Shown here one piece after another: positions 1 through 5,121 of a DNA stretch of 6,079 nt. Location: NCBI GenBank assembly GCA_031255355.1, contig JAIRSR010000120.1, positions 1 to 6,079 on the forward strand, written 5' to 3'. Origin of the DNA: Clostridiales bacterium (GTDB taxonomy: Bacteria; Bacillota; Clostridia; Monoglobales; Firm-18). Numbering within the stretch: position 1 is the first letter of the stretch; each line of letters begins with the position of its first letter. Under the pieces are notes generated by a model. It was not told the DNA's origin and did no database searches. It worked only from the letters and a program-made list of their open reading frames with translations. The position numbers were made by a program, and so were the translations under genes.

Positions 1-449
1 ATGCGCGTCATGATCGCCATATTCAGCACCACATAGATGCTGTCGGTCAACTCAATGCCGACCTTGGAAAACGGCGACTTCGCGGGCCCCATGATAAACG
101 GCACGACATACATTGTTCTGCCCTTGTACGAACCGTCGAACAGCGTCCTCAGTTTGGCGTACATCTCTTGCGGGTCCATCCAATTGTTGGTAGGCCCTGC
201 GGCTTCTTTGGTCTTGGCGCAAATGAAAGTCCTGTCCTCGACACGCGCCACGTCGTTTTGCGCCGTGCGGTGCAGATAGCAGCCGGGCAGCGCGTCTTCG
301 TTCAGTTTTTCCAGCGTTCCGTCCTCTACGGCGCGTTTCCTCAGCGCGTCCAATTGCTGTTCGCTTCCGTCGATCCAGACGACGGCGTCCGGCTTGTTCA
401 ATGCTTTCATTTCCTCTAACCACGTGAGGACTTTTTGGTTGGCGGTCAT
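1..449 (-). CDS. pckG: Phosphoenolpyruvate carboxykinase (GTP), N-terminal part, cut by window edge
   Basis: GTP-dependent PEP carboxykinase interconverts oxaloacetate + GTP and PEP + GDP + CO2 at the junction of glycolysis/gluconeogenesis and the TCA cycle, in the cytosol. About 149 codons are present of roughly 600 usual for the family; the kinase loops and C-terminal catalytic part lie outside the window. Translation from 449 starts MTANQKVLTWLEEMKALNKP. Diagnostic segments follow: HRTAQNDVARVEDRTFI (about residues 67-83), AAGPTNNWMDP (about 90-100), then YKGRTMYVVPFIMGP and GIELTDSIYVV up to the edge. These are hallmark blocks of the GTP-type enzyme, not the ATP-type (PckA). The start at 449 is chosen because AGGAGG (458-463) sits 8 nt upstream. 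Another ATG at 454-456 is in a different frame and only 1 nt from that site. It lies 122 bp downstream of rsmA on the same strand and appears to have its own promoter. Identification is firm. Confidence 0.96.
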   Translation of the reverse strand, partial: MTANQKVLTWLEEMKALNKPDAVVWIDGSEQQLDALRKRAVEDGTLEKLNEDALPGCYLHRTAQNDVARVEDRTFICAKTKEAAGPTNNWMDPQEMYAKLRTLFDGSYKGRTMYVVPFIMGPAKSPFSKVGIELTDSIYVVLNMAIMTR

Positions 450-456
450 TGTTCAT

Positions 457-464
457 TCCTCCTA
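457..464 (-). promoter_or_regulatory. Ribosome binding site that fixes the pckG start
   Basis: On the minus strand this reads TAGGAGGA. The AGGAGG core is 8 nt from the ATG at 449, which is ideal, and 1 nt from the ATG at 456, which is too close. It therefore selects the PEPCK frame. Confidence 0.85.
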
Positions 465-494
465 TTATTACTTCAAAAATTTGTCTTGTCTGCC

Positions 495-522
495 GAAAAA
501 TCCGCGCGAAACGGCATTTTCC
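495..522 (-). promoter_or_regulatory. Hairpin in the pckG 5' leader
   Basis: On the minus strand GGAAAAT and CCG (separated by a bulged G) can pair with CGG and ATTTTTC across a 7-nt loop, giving about 10 pairs with one G-U. It lies between the predicted transcription start (~531) and the ribosome binding site. The stem is A/U-rich with a 3-bp GC core, so stability is modest. It could affect mRNA stability or be incidental. Confidence 0.35.
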
Positions 523-537
523 GAATACACTCTAAAC

Positions 538-543
538 ATTATA
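538..543 (-). promoter_or_regulatory. Probable -10 box of a pckG promoter
   Basis: A perfect TATAAT on the minus strand lies in the 115-bp gap between rsmA and pckG, about 90 bp upstream of the pckG start. The predicted transcription start is near 531. No good -35 is visible: the hexamer 17 bp upstream is TTTCAT. The promoter may therefore depend on an activator, or pckG may also be read from rsmA. Confidence 0.45.
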
Positions 544-571
544 TAACATTTTCAAGCAAAATGAAAGAGTT

Positions 572-1420
572 TTAATAAATTTTTTCAGAAATTTGTATAA
601 ATTCACGAATCCCCAGTGTTTCCCCCCGCGCGTTTTCGTTGCCGCAGACCTCCGCGACCAAAGCGCGAAGCGCGTCTTTCGGCATGGCAAACGCCGCCGA
701 CAGCGCGTTTACAAGCGTCTTTCGCCGCTGCCCGAACGCCGCCTTTACCACGCGGAACATTTTTTTCTCGTCCGCTGCGGACGGCTTGACATGGTGTTTT
801 AAGTCCAGGCGAATGACGGCGGAAGTCACCTTGGGCGGCGGCATAAAGCAGTGGGGCGGCACCGTTGTGATCATACGCGGCGTACTGTGGAATTGCGCCG
901 CGACGGATAACGCGCCGTAGGCGGGCGAGGCGGGGGCTGCCGTCAGCCGCTCCGCGACTTCCTTTTGCACCATAACCGTTACCGCGTCAATCTGCAAATT
1001 ATTTTCTAAAAATTTCATAATCAGCGGCGTTGTGATGTAGTACGGCAGGTTCGCGACGACGGATACGGGCATACCGCCGAACCGCTCCGCAATCACACTG
1101 CCAAAATCCATTTTCAGCGCGTCCCCTTGCAGGATTTCCACATTGCCGCGCGAAGCGAACGCCTGCCGCAAATACGCCGCGATTCCACGGTCTAACTCTA
1201 TCGCGGCGACCTTTGCCGCGTGTTCGGCAAGCGCTTGGGTCAGCGTGCCGATTCCGGGGCCGACCTCAATCACACCGACCGTTTGATTCACGCCGCTTGC
1301 CGCGATGATGCCGTCTAACACGCTCTCGTCAATGAGGAAGTTCTGCCCGAGCGATTTGTTGAACCGCAGACCGCCCTCGCTCATGATTTTTTTGATTACT
1401 TCGGGGGAAGTTAAACGCAA
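572..1420 (-). CDS. rsmA: 16S rRNA (adenine1518/1519-N6,N6)-dimethyltransferase RsmA (KsgA)
   Basis: This enzyme dimethylates two adjacent adenines in the 3'-terminal hairpin loop of 16S rRNA using S-adenosylmethionine, a late 30S subunit maturation step; its loss gives kasugamycin resistance. The product is 282 aa, normal length. Visible motifs are FNKSLGQNFLID at the N-terminus (about 20-31), SAM motif I EVGPGIGTL (about 52-60), an acidic AIELDR strand, GDALKMD, the catalytic NLPYY motif (about 124-128, variant of N-P-P-Y), QKEVAERL, PPPKVTSAVIRL, and C-terminal FGQRRKTLVNAL (about 230-240). A TTG start at 1418-1420 is chosen because AAAGAGGTGA (1426-1435) is correctly spaced before it, and MRLTSPEVIKKIM matches the usual start of Bacillota KsgA. 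A TTG further upstream at 1450 has no ribosome binding site. Its promoter seems to be at 1595-1623, giving a leader of ~165 nt. Confidence 0.97.
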   Translation of the reverse strand: MRLTSPEVIKKIMSEGGLRFNKSLGQNFLIDESVLDGIIAASGVNQTVGVIEVGPGIGTLTQALAEHAAKVAAIELDRGIAAYLRQAFASRGNVEILQGDALKMDFGSVIAERFGGMPVSVVANLPYYITTPLIMKFLENNLQIDAVTVMVQKEVAERLTAAPASPAYGALSVAAQFHSTPRMITTVPPHCFMPPPKVTSAVIRLDLKHHVKPSAADEKKMFRVVKAAFGQRRKTLVNALSAAFAMPKDALRALVAEVCGNENARGETLGIREFIQISEKIY

Positions 1421-1425
1421 CCTTG

Positions 1426-1435
1426 TCACCTCTTT
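1426..1435 (-). promoter_or_regulatory. Ribosome binding site that fixes the rsmA TTG start
   Basis: The minus strand reads AAAGAGGTGA. The GAGGTG core (1427-1432) is followed by 6 nt and then TTG at 1418-1420. This strong complementarity to the 16S 3' end decides for the internal TTG over the in-frame upstream TTG at 1450. Confidence 0.8.
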
Positions 1436-1436
1436 T

Positions 1437-1590
1437 GTAAGCGGGATCAAAACTTAGAACATTGTCTTTGCCGTCAGAGTTCACAGACCTGTTCGGTTAT
1501 TTAAGCGCGCGCGGAAAAAATACCGCTTACGCCGCCGTGTTTCAGTGACCGAACATAATGGCAAGCCGCAAGGCTTTTCTACTGCTAAGT
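1437..1590 (-). promoter_or_regulatory. Long structured 5' leader of rsmA, possible cis-regulatory RNA
   Basis: This stretch between the predicted rsmA promoter and its ribosome binding site has no gene but several complementary segments. On the minus strand there is a hairpin AAGCC-TTGC-GGCTT (1563-1576) and an 8-bp pair TGTTCGGT (1548-1555) with ACCGAACA (1490-1497). TTGCC (1560-1564) can pair with GGCAA (1468-1472). An inner segment GTAAGCGG (1523-1530) can pair locally with the CGCTTA of 1502-1507, or distally with CCGCTTAC (1437-1444), which directly precedes the ribosome binding site. I do not recognise a known riboswitch or RNA family. The pairings are seen in the sequence; regulation is inference. 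Because two positions next to the 8-bp stem would be G-U only on the plus strand, a plus-strand RNA cannot be excluded. Confidence 0.4.
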
Positions 1591-1594
1591 ATAT

Positions 1595-1623
1595 ATTATA
1601 CCACAACTGTTGCTTTATTGCAA
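1595..1623 (-). promoter_or_regulatory. Predicted rsmA promoter (sigma-A type, extended -10)
   Basis: On the minus strand TTGCAA (1618-1623) is followed by a 17-bp spacer and a perfect TATAAT (1595-1600), with TGG directly before the -10, an extended -10 element. The predicted start is near 1588. It overlaps the opposing ABC-transporter promoter by 14 bp. Confidence 0.75.
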
Positions 1624-1638
1624 TGTTCGTAGTATAAT
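1610..1638 (+). promoter_or_regulatory. Predicted ABC transporter gene promoter (sigma-A type)
   Basis: TTGCTT (1610-1615), a 17-bp spacer and a perfect TATAAT (1633-1638). The predicted start is near 1645, leaving a leader of about 47 nt. The same -35, spacer length and -10 recur at 4491-4519, before the stalk-domain gene. Confidence 0.8.
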
Positions 1639-1642
1639 AGAT

Positions 1643-1663
1643 TTGTCCCATATGACTACCATA
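1643..1663 (+). promoter_or_regulatory. Candidate operator TTGTCC-N8-TACCATA, copy 1
   Basis: TTGTCC (1643-1648), 8 bp, TACCATA (1657-1663), starting 4 bp after the -10. The same words with the same spacings occur at 4524-4544 after the second promoter. GTAGT (1629-1633) and ACTAC (1655-1659) also form a short inverted repeat around the start site. A shared regulator or shared leader element is inferred; none is identified. Confidence 0.45.
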
Positions 1664-1691
1664 TTATTACTAAAGGATGGTTTGCAACATT

Positions 1692-3416
1692 ATGAAAGTA
1701 TTTTTAAGAATTATCAAGGACGCGAAAAAATATCACGCCGTCCTGCTGTTCGGGCTGTTCTCACTGATTGGCGTTACCGCCGCGCAACTTGCCGCGCCGC
1801 AGATTATCCGCAGACTGGTTGGTCTGATTTCGGGCGGGGACGAAACGCTGGTGCAAAAGGCGGCGGTGTACGCGGGAATGCTCTTGGTGCTGTACGGCGC
1901 GGAGTGGGCGTTCGGCTACGTCAAGGCGTATTACAACCACTACGCGGCGTGGAATTATGTTTCCGACTTGCGCGTAAAGATGTACAACCACCTACAGCGT
2001 CTTTCCATGAGTTACTACCACGATAAGCAGACGGGGCAGATCATGTCGCTGACGGCGAACGACACAAAAAACATGGAGGAACTGCTTGCGCACGCCTTGC
2101 CGGACTTGATTGTCAGCATCTTGACCTTTGGCGGCGTACTTGTGATTTTATTCACCATAAGCCCGCAACTCGCCGCGCTTACGCTGTTTACCATGCCGTT
2201 TTCCGTCTTTCTGGTGCGGCGGTTCGCGAAAAAGGTGTACCCGATCTTCCGCGACGCGCACCAAAAACTTGCGGAATTTAACGCCGTACTGCATGACGAC
2301 TTTAACGGTATGCGGGAGATTCAATCCTTTTACCAACAGGACCGCGAATTAGAGCGAATCAGCGAATATTCCCGCCGTCATACGGACGTGAACCTCCGCG
2401 CGTTGAAGTATTCCGCGATTTACCACCCGGCGGTGGCGTTCGTTACCCGCGTGGGGACGGTGCTGGTCGTGGGAATCGGCGGTGTGTTGGCGGCGGGGGG
2501 CAACCTCCGCGTAGAGGATCTTGTGGCGTTCATGCTGTACCTTTCCATGTTCTACCAACCGATTAACACCCTCGCGCGGCTGAATGAGAGCCTGCAAGAA
2601 ACACTGGCGTGCGGTCAGAGGATTTTCGCGGTGCTGGATACCGATTCCGAGGTGCGCGAATGTTCGGAAGCGGCGGCGTTGGAGCATGTCAAAGGGAACG
2701 TCGCCTTTGAAAACGTCAGTTTTTCCTACGCGGACGGCGGCGCGGTGCTGAAAAACGTCAGTTTGGAAATCGACGCGGGGCAAACAGTTGCGGTCGTGGG
2801 GCCGACAGGCGTGGGAAAGACCACTATGGCAAGCCTCATCAGCAGGTTTTACGACCCGACGGAGGGGCGCGTTACGATAGACGGCACGGACGTCAAAGGT
2901 GTGACGCTGGAATCTCTGCGCAGGAACATCAGCGTTGTTTCGCAAGAGGTGTTCCTGTTTAACGGCACGGTGGCGGAAAATATCTGCTACGGCGTGAAAA
3001 ACGCAAGCATGGAGGATATTACGCGGGCGGCGCGGAACGCCAACGCAGATGAGTTTATCGAACGCATGGAACTTGGTTACGATACCGTAATCGGGGAGCG
3101 CGGCGTAAAACTGAGCGGCGGTCAAAAGCAACGCCTTTCTATCGCGCGGGCGCTGTTGCGGGATACTCCGGTGTTGATCCTCGACGAGGCGACCGCTTCC
3201 GTGGATATGGCGACGGAAAAGTTGATTCATGACGCGATCGACAGCGTCATCCAAAACAGAACCACCTTGATTATCGCGCACCGCCTTGCTTCCATAAAAA
3301 AAGCGGATAAAATCGTCGTGCTGCGCGAGGGGAAAATCGCCGAAGCCGGCACCCATGACGCGCTGATCCAAAACGGCGGGCTGTACGCGGAATTGTGCGC
3401 GGTACAGCGGTTTTAG
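1692..3416 (+). CDS. ABC transporter, half-size exporter (membrane domain fused to ATPase)
   Basis: Multidrug/lipid-type ABC exporter half-transporter, expected to dimerise in the cytoplasmic membrane and export an unknown substrate. The product is 574 aa, typical. The N-terminal ~310 residues form a six-helix exporter domain, with hydrophobic segments near 18-35, 60-75, 137-156, 160-177, 250-270 and 278-292. They are followed by a complete nucleotide-binding domain: Walker A GPTGVGKTT (370-378), Q-loop VSQEVFLF (Q418), signature LSGGQ (474-478), Walker B VLILDE (494-499) with catalytic E499, and H-loop IIAHRL (H530). No peptidase domain is present. Start at ATG 1692 is preferred, giving MKVFLRIIKDAKKYH; AAGGATGG (1673-1680) serves as its ribosome binding site. 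An in-frame ATG at 1677 lies inside that site. No partner half-transporter is adjacent, so a homodimer is likely. The family is certain; the substrate cannot be told. Confidence 0.95.
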   Translation: MKVFLRIIKDAKKYHAVLLFGLFSLIGVTAAQLAAPQIIRRLVGLISGGDETLVQKAAVYAGMLLVLYGAEWAFGYVKAYYNHYAAWNYVSDLRVKMYNHLQRLSMSYYHDKQTGQIMSLTANDTKNMEELLAHALPDLIVSILTFGGVLVILFTISPQLAALTLFTMPFSVFLVRRFAKKVYPIFRDAHQKLAEFNAVLHDDFNGMREIQSFYQQDRELERISEYSRRHTDVNLRALKYSAIYHPAVAFVTRVGTVLVVGIGGVLAAGGNLRVEDLVAFMLYLSMFYQPINTLARLNESLQETLACGQRIFAVLDTDSEVRECSEAAALEHVKGNVAFENVSFSYADGGAVLKNVSLEIDAGQTVAVVGPTGVGKTTMASLISRFYDPTEGRVTIDGTDVKGVTLESLRRNISVVSQEVFLFNGTVAENICYGVKNASMEDITRAARNANADEFIERMELGYDTVIGERGVKLSGGQKQRLSIARALLRDTPVLILDEATASVDMATEKLIHDAIDSVIQNRTTLIIAHRLASIKKADKIVVLREGKIAEAGTHDALIQNGGLYAELCAVQRF

Positions 3417-3489
3417 AGAAGAGTGCCCTGCCCGCGCACGCAGGATTAGCGGATAGGTCTATAAAATTTTATAAATGGGGGAATGTATT
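3417..3489 (+). other. Gap between ABC gene and LRR gene, with a 14-bp AT palindrome
   Basis: The 73-bp gap holds a small GC stem CCTGC/GCAGG (3427-3431/3440-3444) without a following T run, and a perfect palindrome TATAAAATTTTATA (3460-3473). There is also a GGGGGA ribosome binding site (3477-3482) placed 7 nt before GTG 3490. No convincing terminator or -35/-10 pair is seen, so the LRR gene may be read through from the ABC gene. Confidence 0.4.
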
Positions 3490-4457
3490 GTGAAAAAAAT
3501 GATGAGTTTGGCGTTGGCGTTGCTTTTGACTTTCGCGGCGGCGGAAGTCTTTCCAAGCACCGCGGATACCTACCGGGATTGGTACTATACCGTATCAGAC
3601 GGCAACGCGGTGATTACAGCGTAACGAGCATTGGCTATTACGCGTTTGCGGAGTGTTACAGTCTGGCAAGCGTCAGTCTGCCTGCCGGATTGACCGTCAT
3701 TGGCGAATGGGCGTTTGCAATGTGCTATCGTTTAACGAGCGTCGATTTGCCGGACGGCGTGACAGAGATTGGCGAATGGGCGTTTGGGAGTTGCCATAGT
3801 TTGACAAGCGTAACAATCCCCGACAGCGTAACGAGCATTGGCGATTACGCGTTTATGGAGTGTACGGGTCTGACAAACATACGGTTGCCCGCCGGATTGA
3901 CCGTCATTGGCGGCAGCGCGTTTGCAATGTGCTATCGTTTAACGAGCGTCCGTTTGCCGGACGGCGTGACAGAGATTGGTAATTACGCGTTTGCCGAATG
4001 CTACGCGCTGACGAGCGTCAGCATACCTGAAAGCGTAACGAGCATTGGCGATTCGGCGTTTGAGCGTTGCCCGAAACTCACGGTTTACGGCAATCCCGGT
4101 TCCGTCGGCGCGGATTACGCAACCAACAACAGAGTTCCGTTTGCGGACATTAACGGCGAAATTCCGTTGACGATTCCCGGCGGTTACGCGAATCAACTCG
4201 ATATAGATTTGGAGCGGGATTACAATACCGTGTCACTGTATGTGAAATCGCTGAACGGCAATGTTTCACTCGACGGATTCAAGTTTTTCATTTGTCAGTA
4301 CGACGGCAATAAACTCACCCGCCTCATTTGCCCTGCGGGAACCCTTGACGAAAACGGTTACCTCAAATACAGCGCCGCCTTGCCAAGCGGCAATTGCAAA
4401 CTGCTGTATTGGGACGCAAATATGATGCCGTTGTTCGATGTGGTTGTTCCTGTTTGA
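3490..4457 (+). pseudogene. BspA-like leucine-rich-repeat surface protein, frameshifted after the signal peptide
   Basis: BspA-type LRR proteins are secreted or surface proteins in adhesion and host or matrix contact. Reading from GTG 3490 gives MKKMMSLALALLLTFAAAEV, a clear signal peptide, then DWYYTVSDGNAVITA, the usual N-terminal lead of this family, and a TAA at 3622-3624. The LRR part is open in another frame through 4455-4457 (TGA). It has seven BspA-type repeats of 23 residues each (pattern VTSIGxxAFxxCxxLTSVxLPxG, 3618 to ~4085). A capping YGNPGSVGADYATNN segment follows, then a ~100-residue beta-rich tail ending near LLYWDANMMPLFDVVV that I do not recognise. The two parts differ by one frame, with no slippery heptamer at the junction. 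An ATG at 3483 is in the LRR frame but encodes no signal peptide and is too close to its ribosome binding site. Probably a broken gene; assembly error or phase variation are alternatives. Confidence 0.85.
3618..4085 (+). repeat. Seven tandem 69-bp LRR units with a 207-bp higher-order period
   Basis: Units begin VTSIG, LTVIG, VTEIG, VTSIG, LTVIG, VTEIG, VTSIG. Units 1-3 and 4-6 correspond one to one. For instance the stretch from CCGGATTGACCGTCATTGGC at 3686 returns at 3893, exactly 207 bp (three units) later, and stays close to identical through GACAGAGATTGG. This indicates a recent duplication of a three-unit block. Confidence 0.85.
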
Positions 4458-4490
4458 CGGCAAGGATTTTTCGGCGGCGCCATTTTCCTC

Positions 4491-4519
4491 TTGCTTGATT
4501 CTATTGGGTATGGTATAAT
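4491..4519 (+). promoter_or_regulatory. Predicted promoter of the stalk-domain gene and trmB
   Basis: TTGCTT (4491-4496), a 17-bp spacer, and TATAAT (4514-4519) preceded by TGG, an extended -10. The predicted start is near 4526. It is the same -35, spacer and -10 as the promoter at 1610-1638. It probably drives the gene at 4596 and, 46 bp further on, trmB. Confidence 0.8.
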
Positions 4520-4544
4520 GAACTTGTCCTAAAATCATACCATA
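4509..4544 (+). promoter_or_regulatory. Inverted repeat straddling -10 and start site, candidate operator
   Basis: TATGGTAT (4509-4516) and ATACCATA (4537-4544) form a perfect 8-bp inverted repeat centred at about 4526, the predicted transcription start, with one arm inside the -10 box. This is classic repressor-operator geometry. The right half contains the TACCATA shared with the ABC promoter region (1657-1663), and TTGTCC (4524-4529) lies between the arms. Confidence 0.5.
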
Positions 4545-4574
4545 ATGGCAAAAGCGAGGGTTTTAGGACAGGTT
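4521..4574 (+). promoter_or_regulatory. 14-bp inverted repeat between promoter and ribosome binding site
   Basis: The arm at 4521-4534 pairs with 4561-4574: 13 Watson-Crick pairs plus one T-G, with a perfect core TGTCCTAAAA/TTTTAGGACA and a 26-nt loop. If transcription starts near 4526, about nine pairs form in the mRNA, ending a few nucleotides before AAGGAGG (4582-4588). It could act as DNA operator or as an mRNA leader hairpin. It has no T run after it and is not a normal terminator. Confidence 0.5.
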
Positions 4575-4595
4575 CCAAGTTAAGGAGGGAAAAGG

Positions 4596-5075
4596 ATGAA
4601 AAAGAGGGTTAGGATTTTCGCGGTATGGATTGCGGCGCTTGCCGCGCTGCCGGGGTTCGCGTACGCGGAACCGCAAGCGGAGGCAGCCGCAGAGGTGTTT
4701 TTCATGGGCAGTCGGGTGGAGACGGACGTTGCGCCGTACTACGACGCTGACGCGGGCGGGCTTCGGGTACCGCTGCGCTTCGTATTGGAAGCGGCGGGGT
4801 ACAGCGTCATGTACGAGGAGGAAACCGCGACGGTTACCGCTGTTTCCCCGGAAAACGCGCGGTACATTGTGTTGCAAATCGGCAACACCAACGTTTTCGG
4901 CAACACTGACGGATTTCAGACGGAGGAAAGGGAACCGCGCCGGTTGTCCCATGCTCCGGTGGAAATAGACGGACGCACAATGGTGACGGCGGAATTTTTT
5001 GACCTGCTGAATTGGGCGTGTACTTCCTCGGGCGGCGGCGTTTACTTCACGCCGAACGCCGTCCCCGCCGATTAA
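4596..5075 (+). CDS. Small secreted protein with copper-amine-oxidase-N-like stalk domain
   Basis: A 159-residue exported protein. Residues 1-24 form a signal peptide: basic KKRVR, a hydrophobic stretch, and a likely cleavage after AYA. The rest matches the copper amine oxidase N-terminal domain (stalk) pattern common in Clostridia surface proteins. A first repeat has LRVPLRFVLEAAGYSVMYEEETATVTA (about 55-82, split here only by description), then IVLQIGNTNVFGN, then a second half APVEIDGRTMVTAEFFDLLNW (about 120-140). No catalytic amine-oxidase domain follows, so it is not an enzyme. The domain is generally taken as a cell-surface or structural module; the exact role is unknown. The ribosome binding site AAGGAGG (4582-4588) is 7 nt before the ATG. 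It has its own promoter with inverted repeats and is followed at 46 bp by trmB, probably in the same transcript. Confidence 0.85.
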   Translation: MKKRVRIFAVWIAALAALPGFAYAEPQAEAAAEVFFMGSRVETDVAPYYDADAGGLRVPLRFVLEAAGYSVMYEEETATVTAVSPENARYIVLQIGNTNVFGNTDGFQTEEREPRRLSHAPVEIDGRTMVTAEFFDLLNWACTSSGGGVYFTPNAVPAD

Positions 5076-5121
5076 AAGCCTACCACAATAGCGAATCAAT
5101 CACTACAGGAGATACACGGCT

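Noticed and set aside
52..456. 134-codon open frame on the minus strand beginning at the first ATG after AGGAGG
   Set aside because: It is rich in R, Q and A with no family features, its ATG is 1 nt from the ribosome binding site, and it overlaps the clearly recognisable PEP carboxykinase frame.
547..563. Inverted repeat CATTTT-CAAGC-AAAATG after rsmA as a terminator
   Set aside because: Only 6 bp, almost all A-T, with no proper T run; too weak to call.
1610..2026. 138-codon plus-strand frame covering the promoter and the ABC gene start
   Set aside because: It begins inside the -35 region and becomes arginine-rich out-of-frame reading of the transporter.
2349..3371. 340-codon open frame antisense to the ABC transporter
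   Set aside because: R/H/Q-rich translation without recognisable motifs, entirely opposite a conserved ATPase domain. It is a shadow of GC-biased codons.
3427..3444. CCTGC/GCAGG hairpin after the ABC gene as an intrinsic terminator
   Set aside because: Five-bp stem with an 8-nt loop and no following T tract.
3493..3499. A7 tract at the LRR gene start as the cause of the frame change (phase variation or programmed slippage)
   Set aside because: Changing the tract length would put the signal peptide itself out of frame. The break lies after the signal peptide, near 3621, and the heptamer is not in the X-XXY-YYZ phase.
4563..5099. 178-codon minus-strand frame opposite the stalk-domain gene
   Set aside because: Arginine-rich, no start context, opposite a gene with signal peptide, promoter and recognisable domain.
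5115..5120. Unusual TrmB active-site block (CDPWHK instead of SDPWPK)
   Set aside because: C and H at these places are known among bacterial TrmB proteins; all key residues are present.
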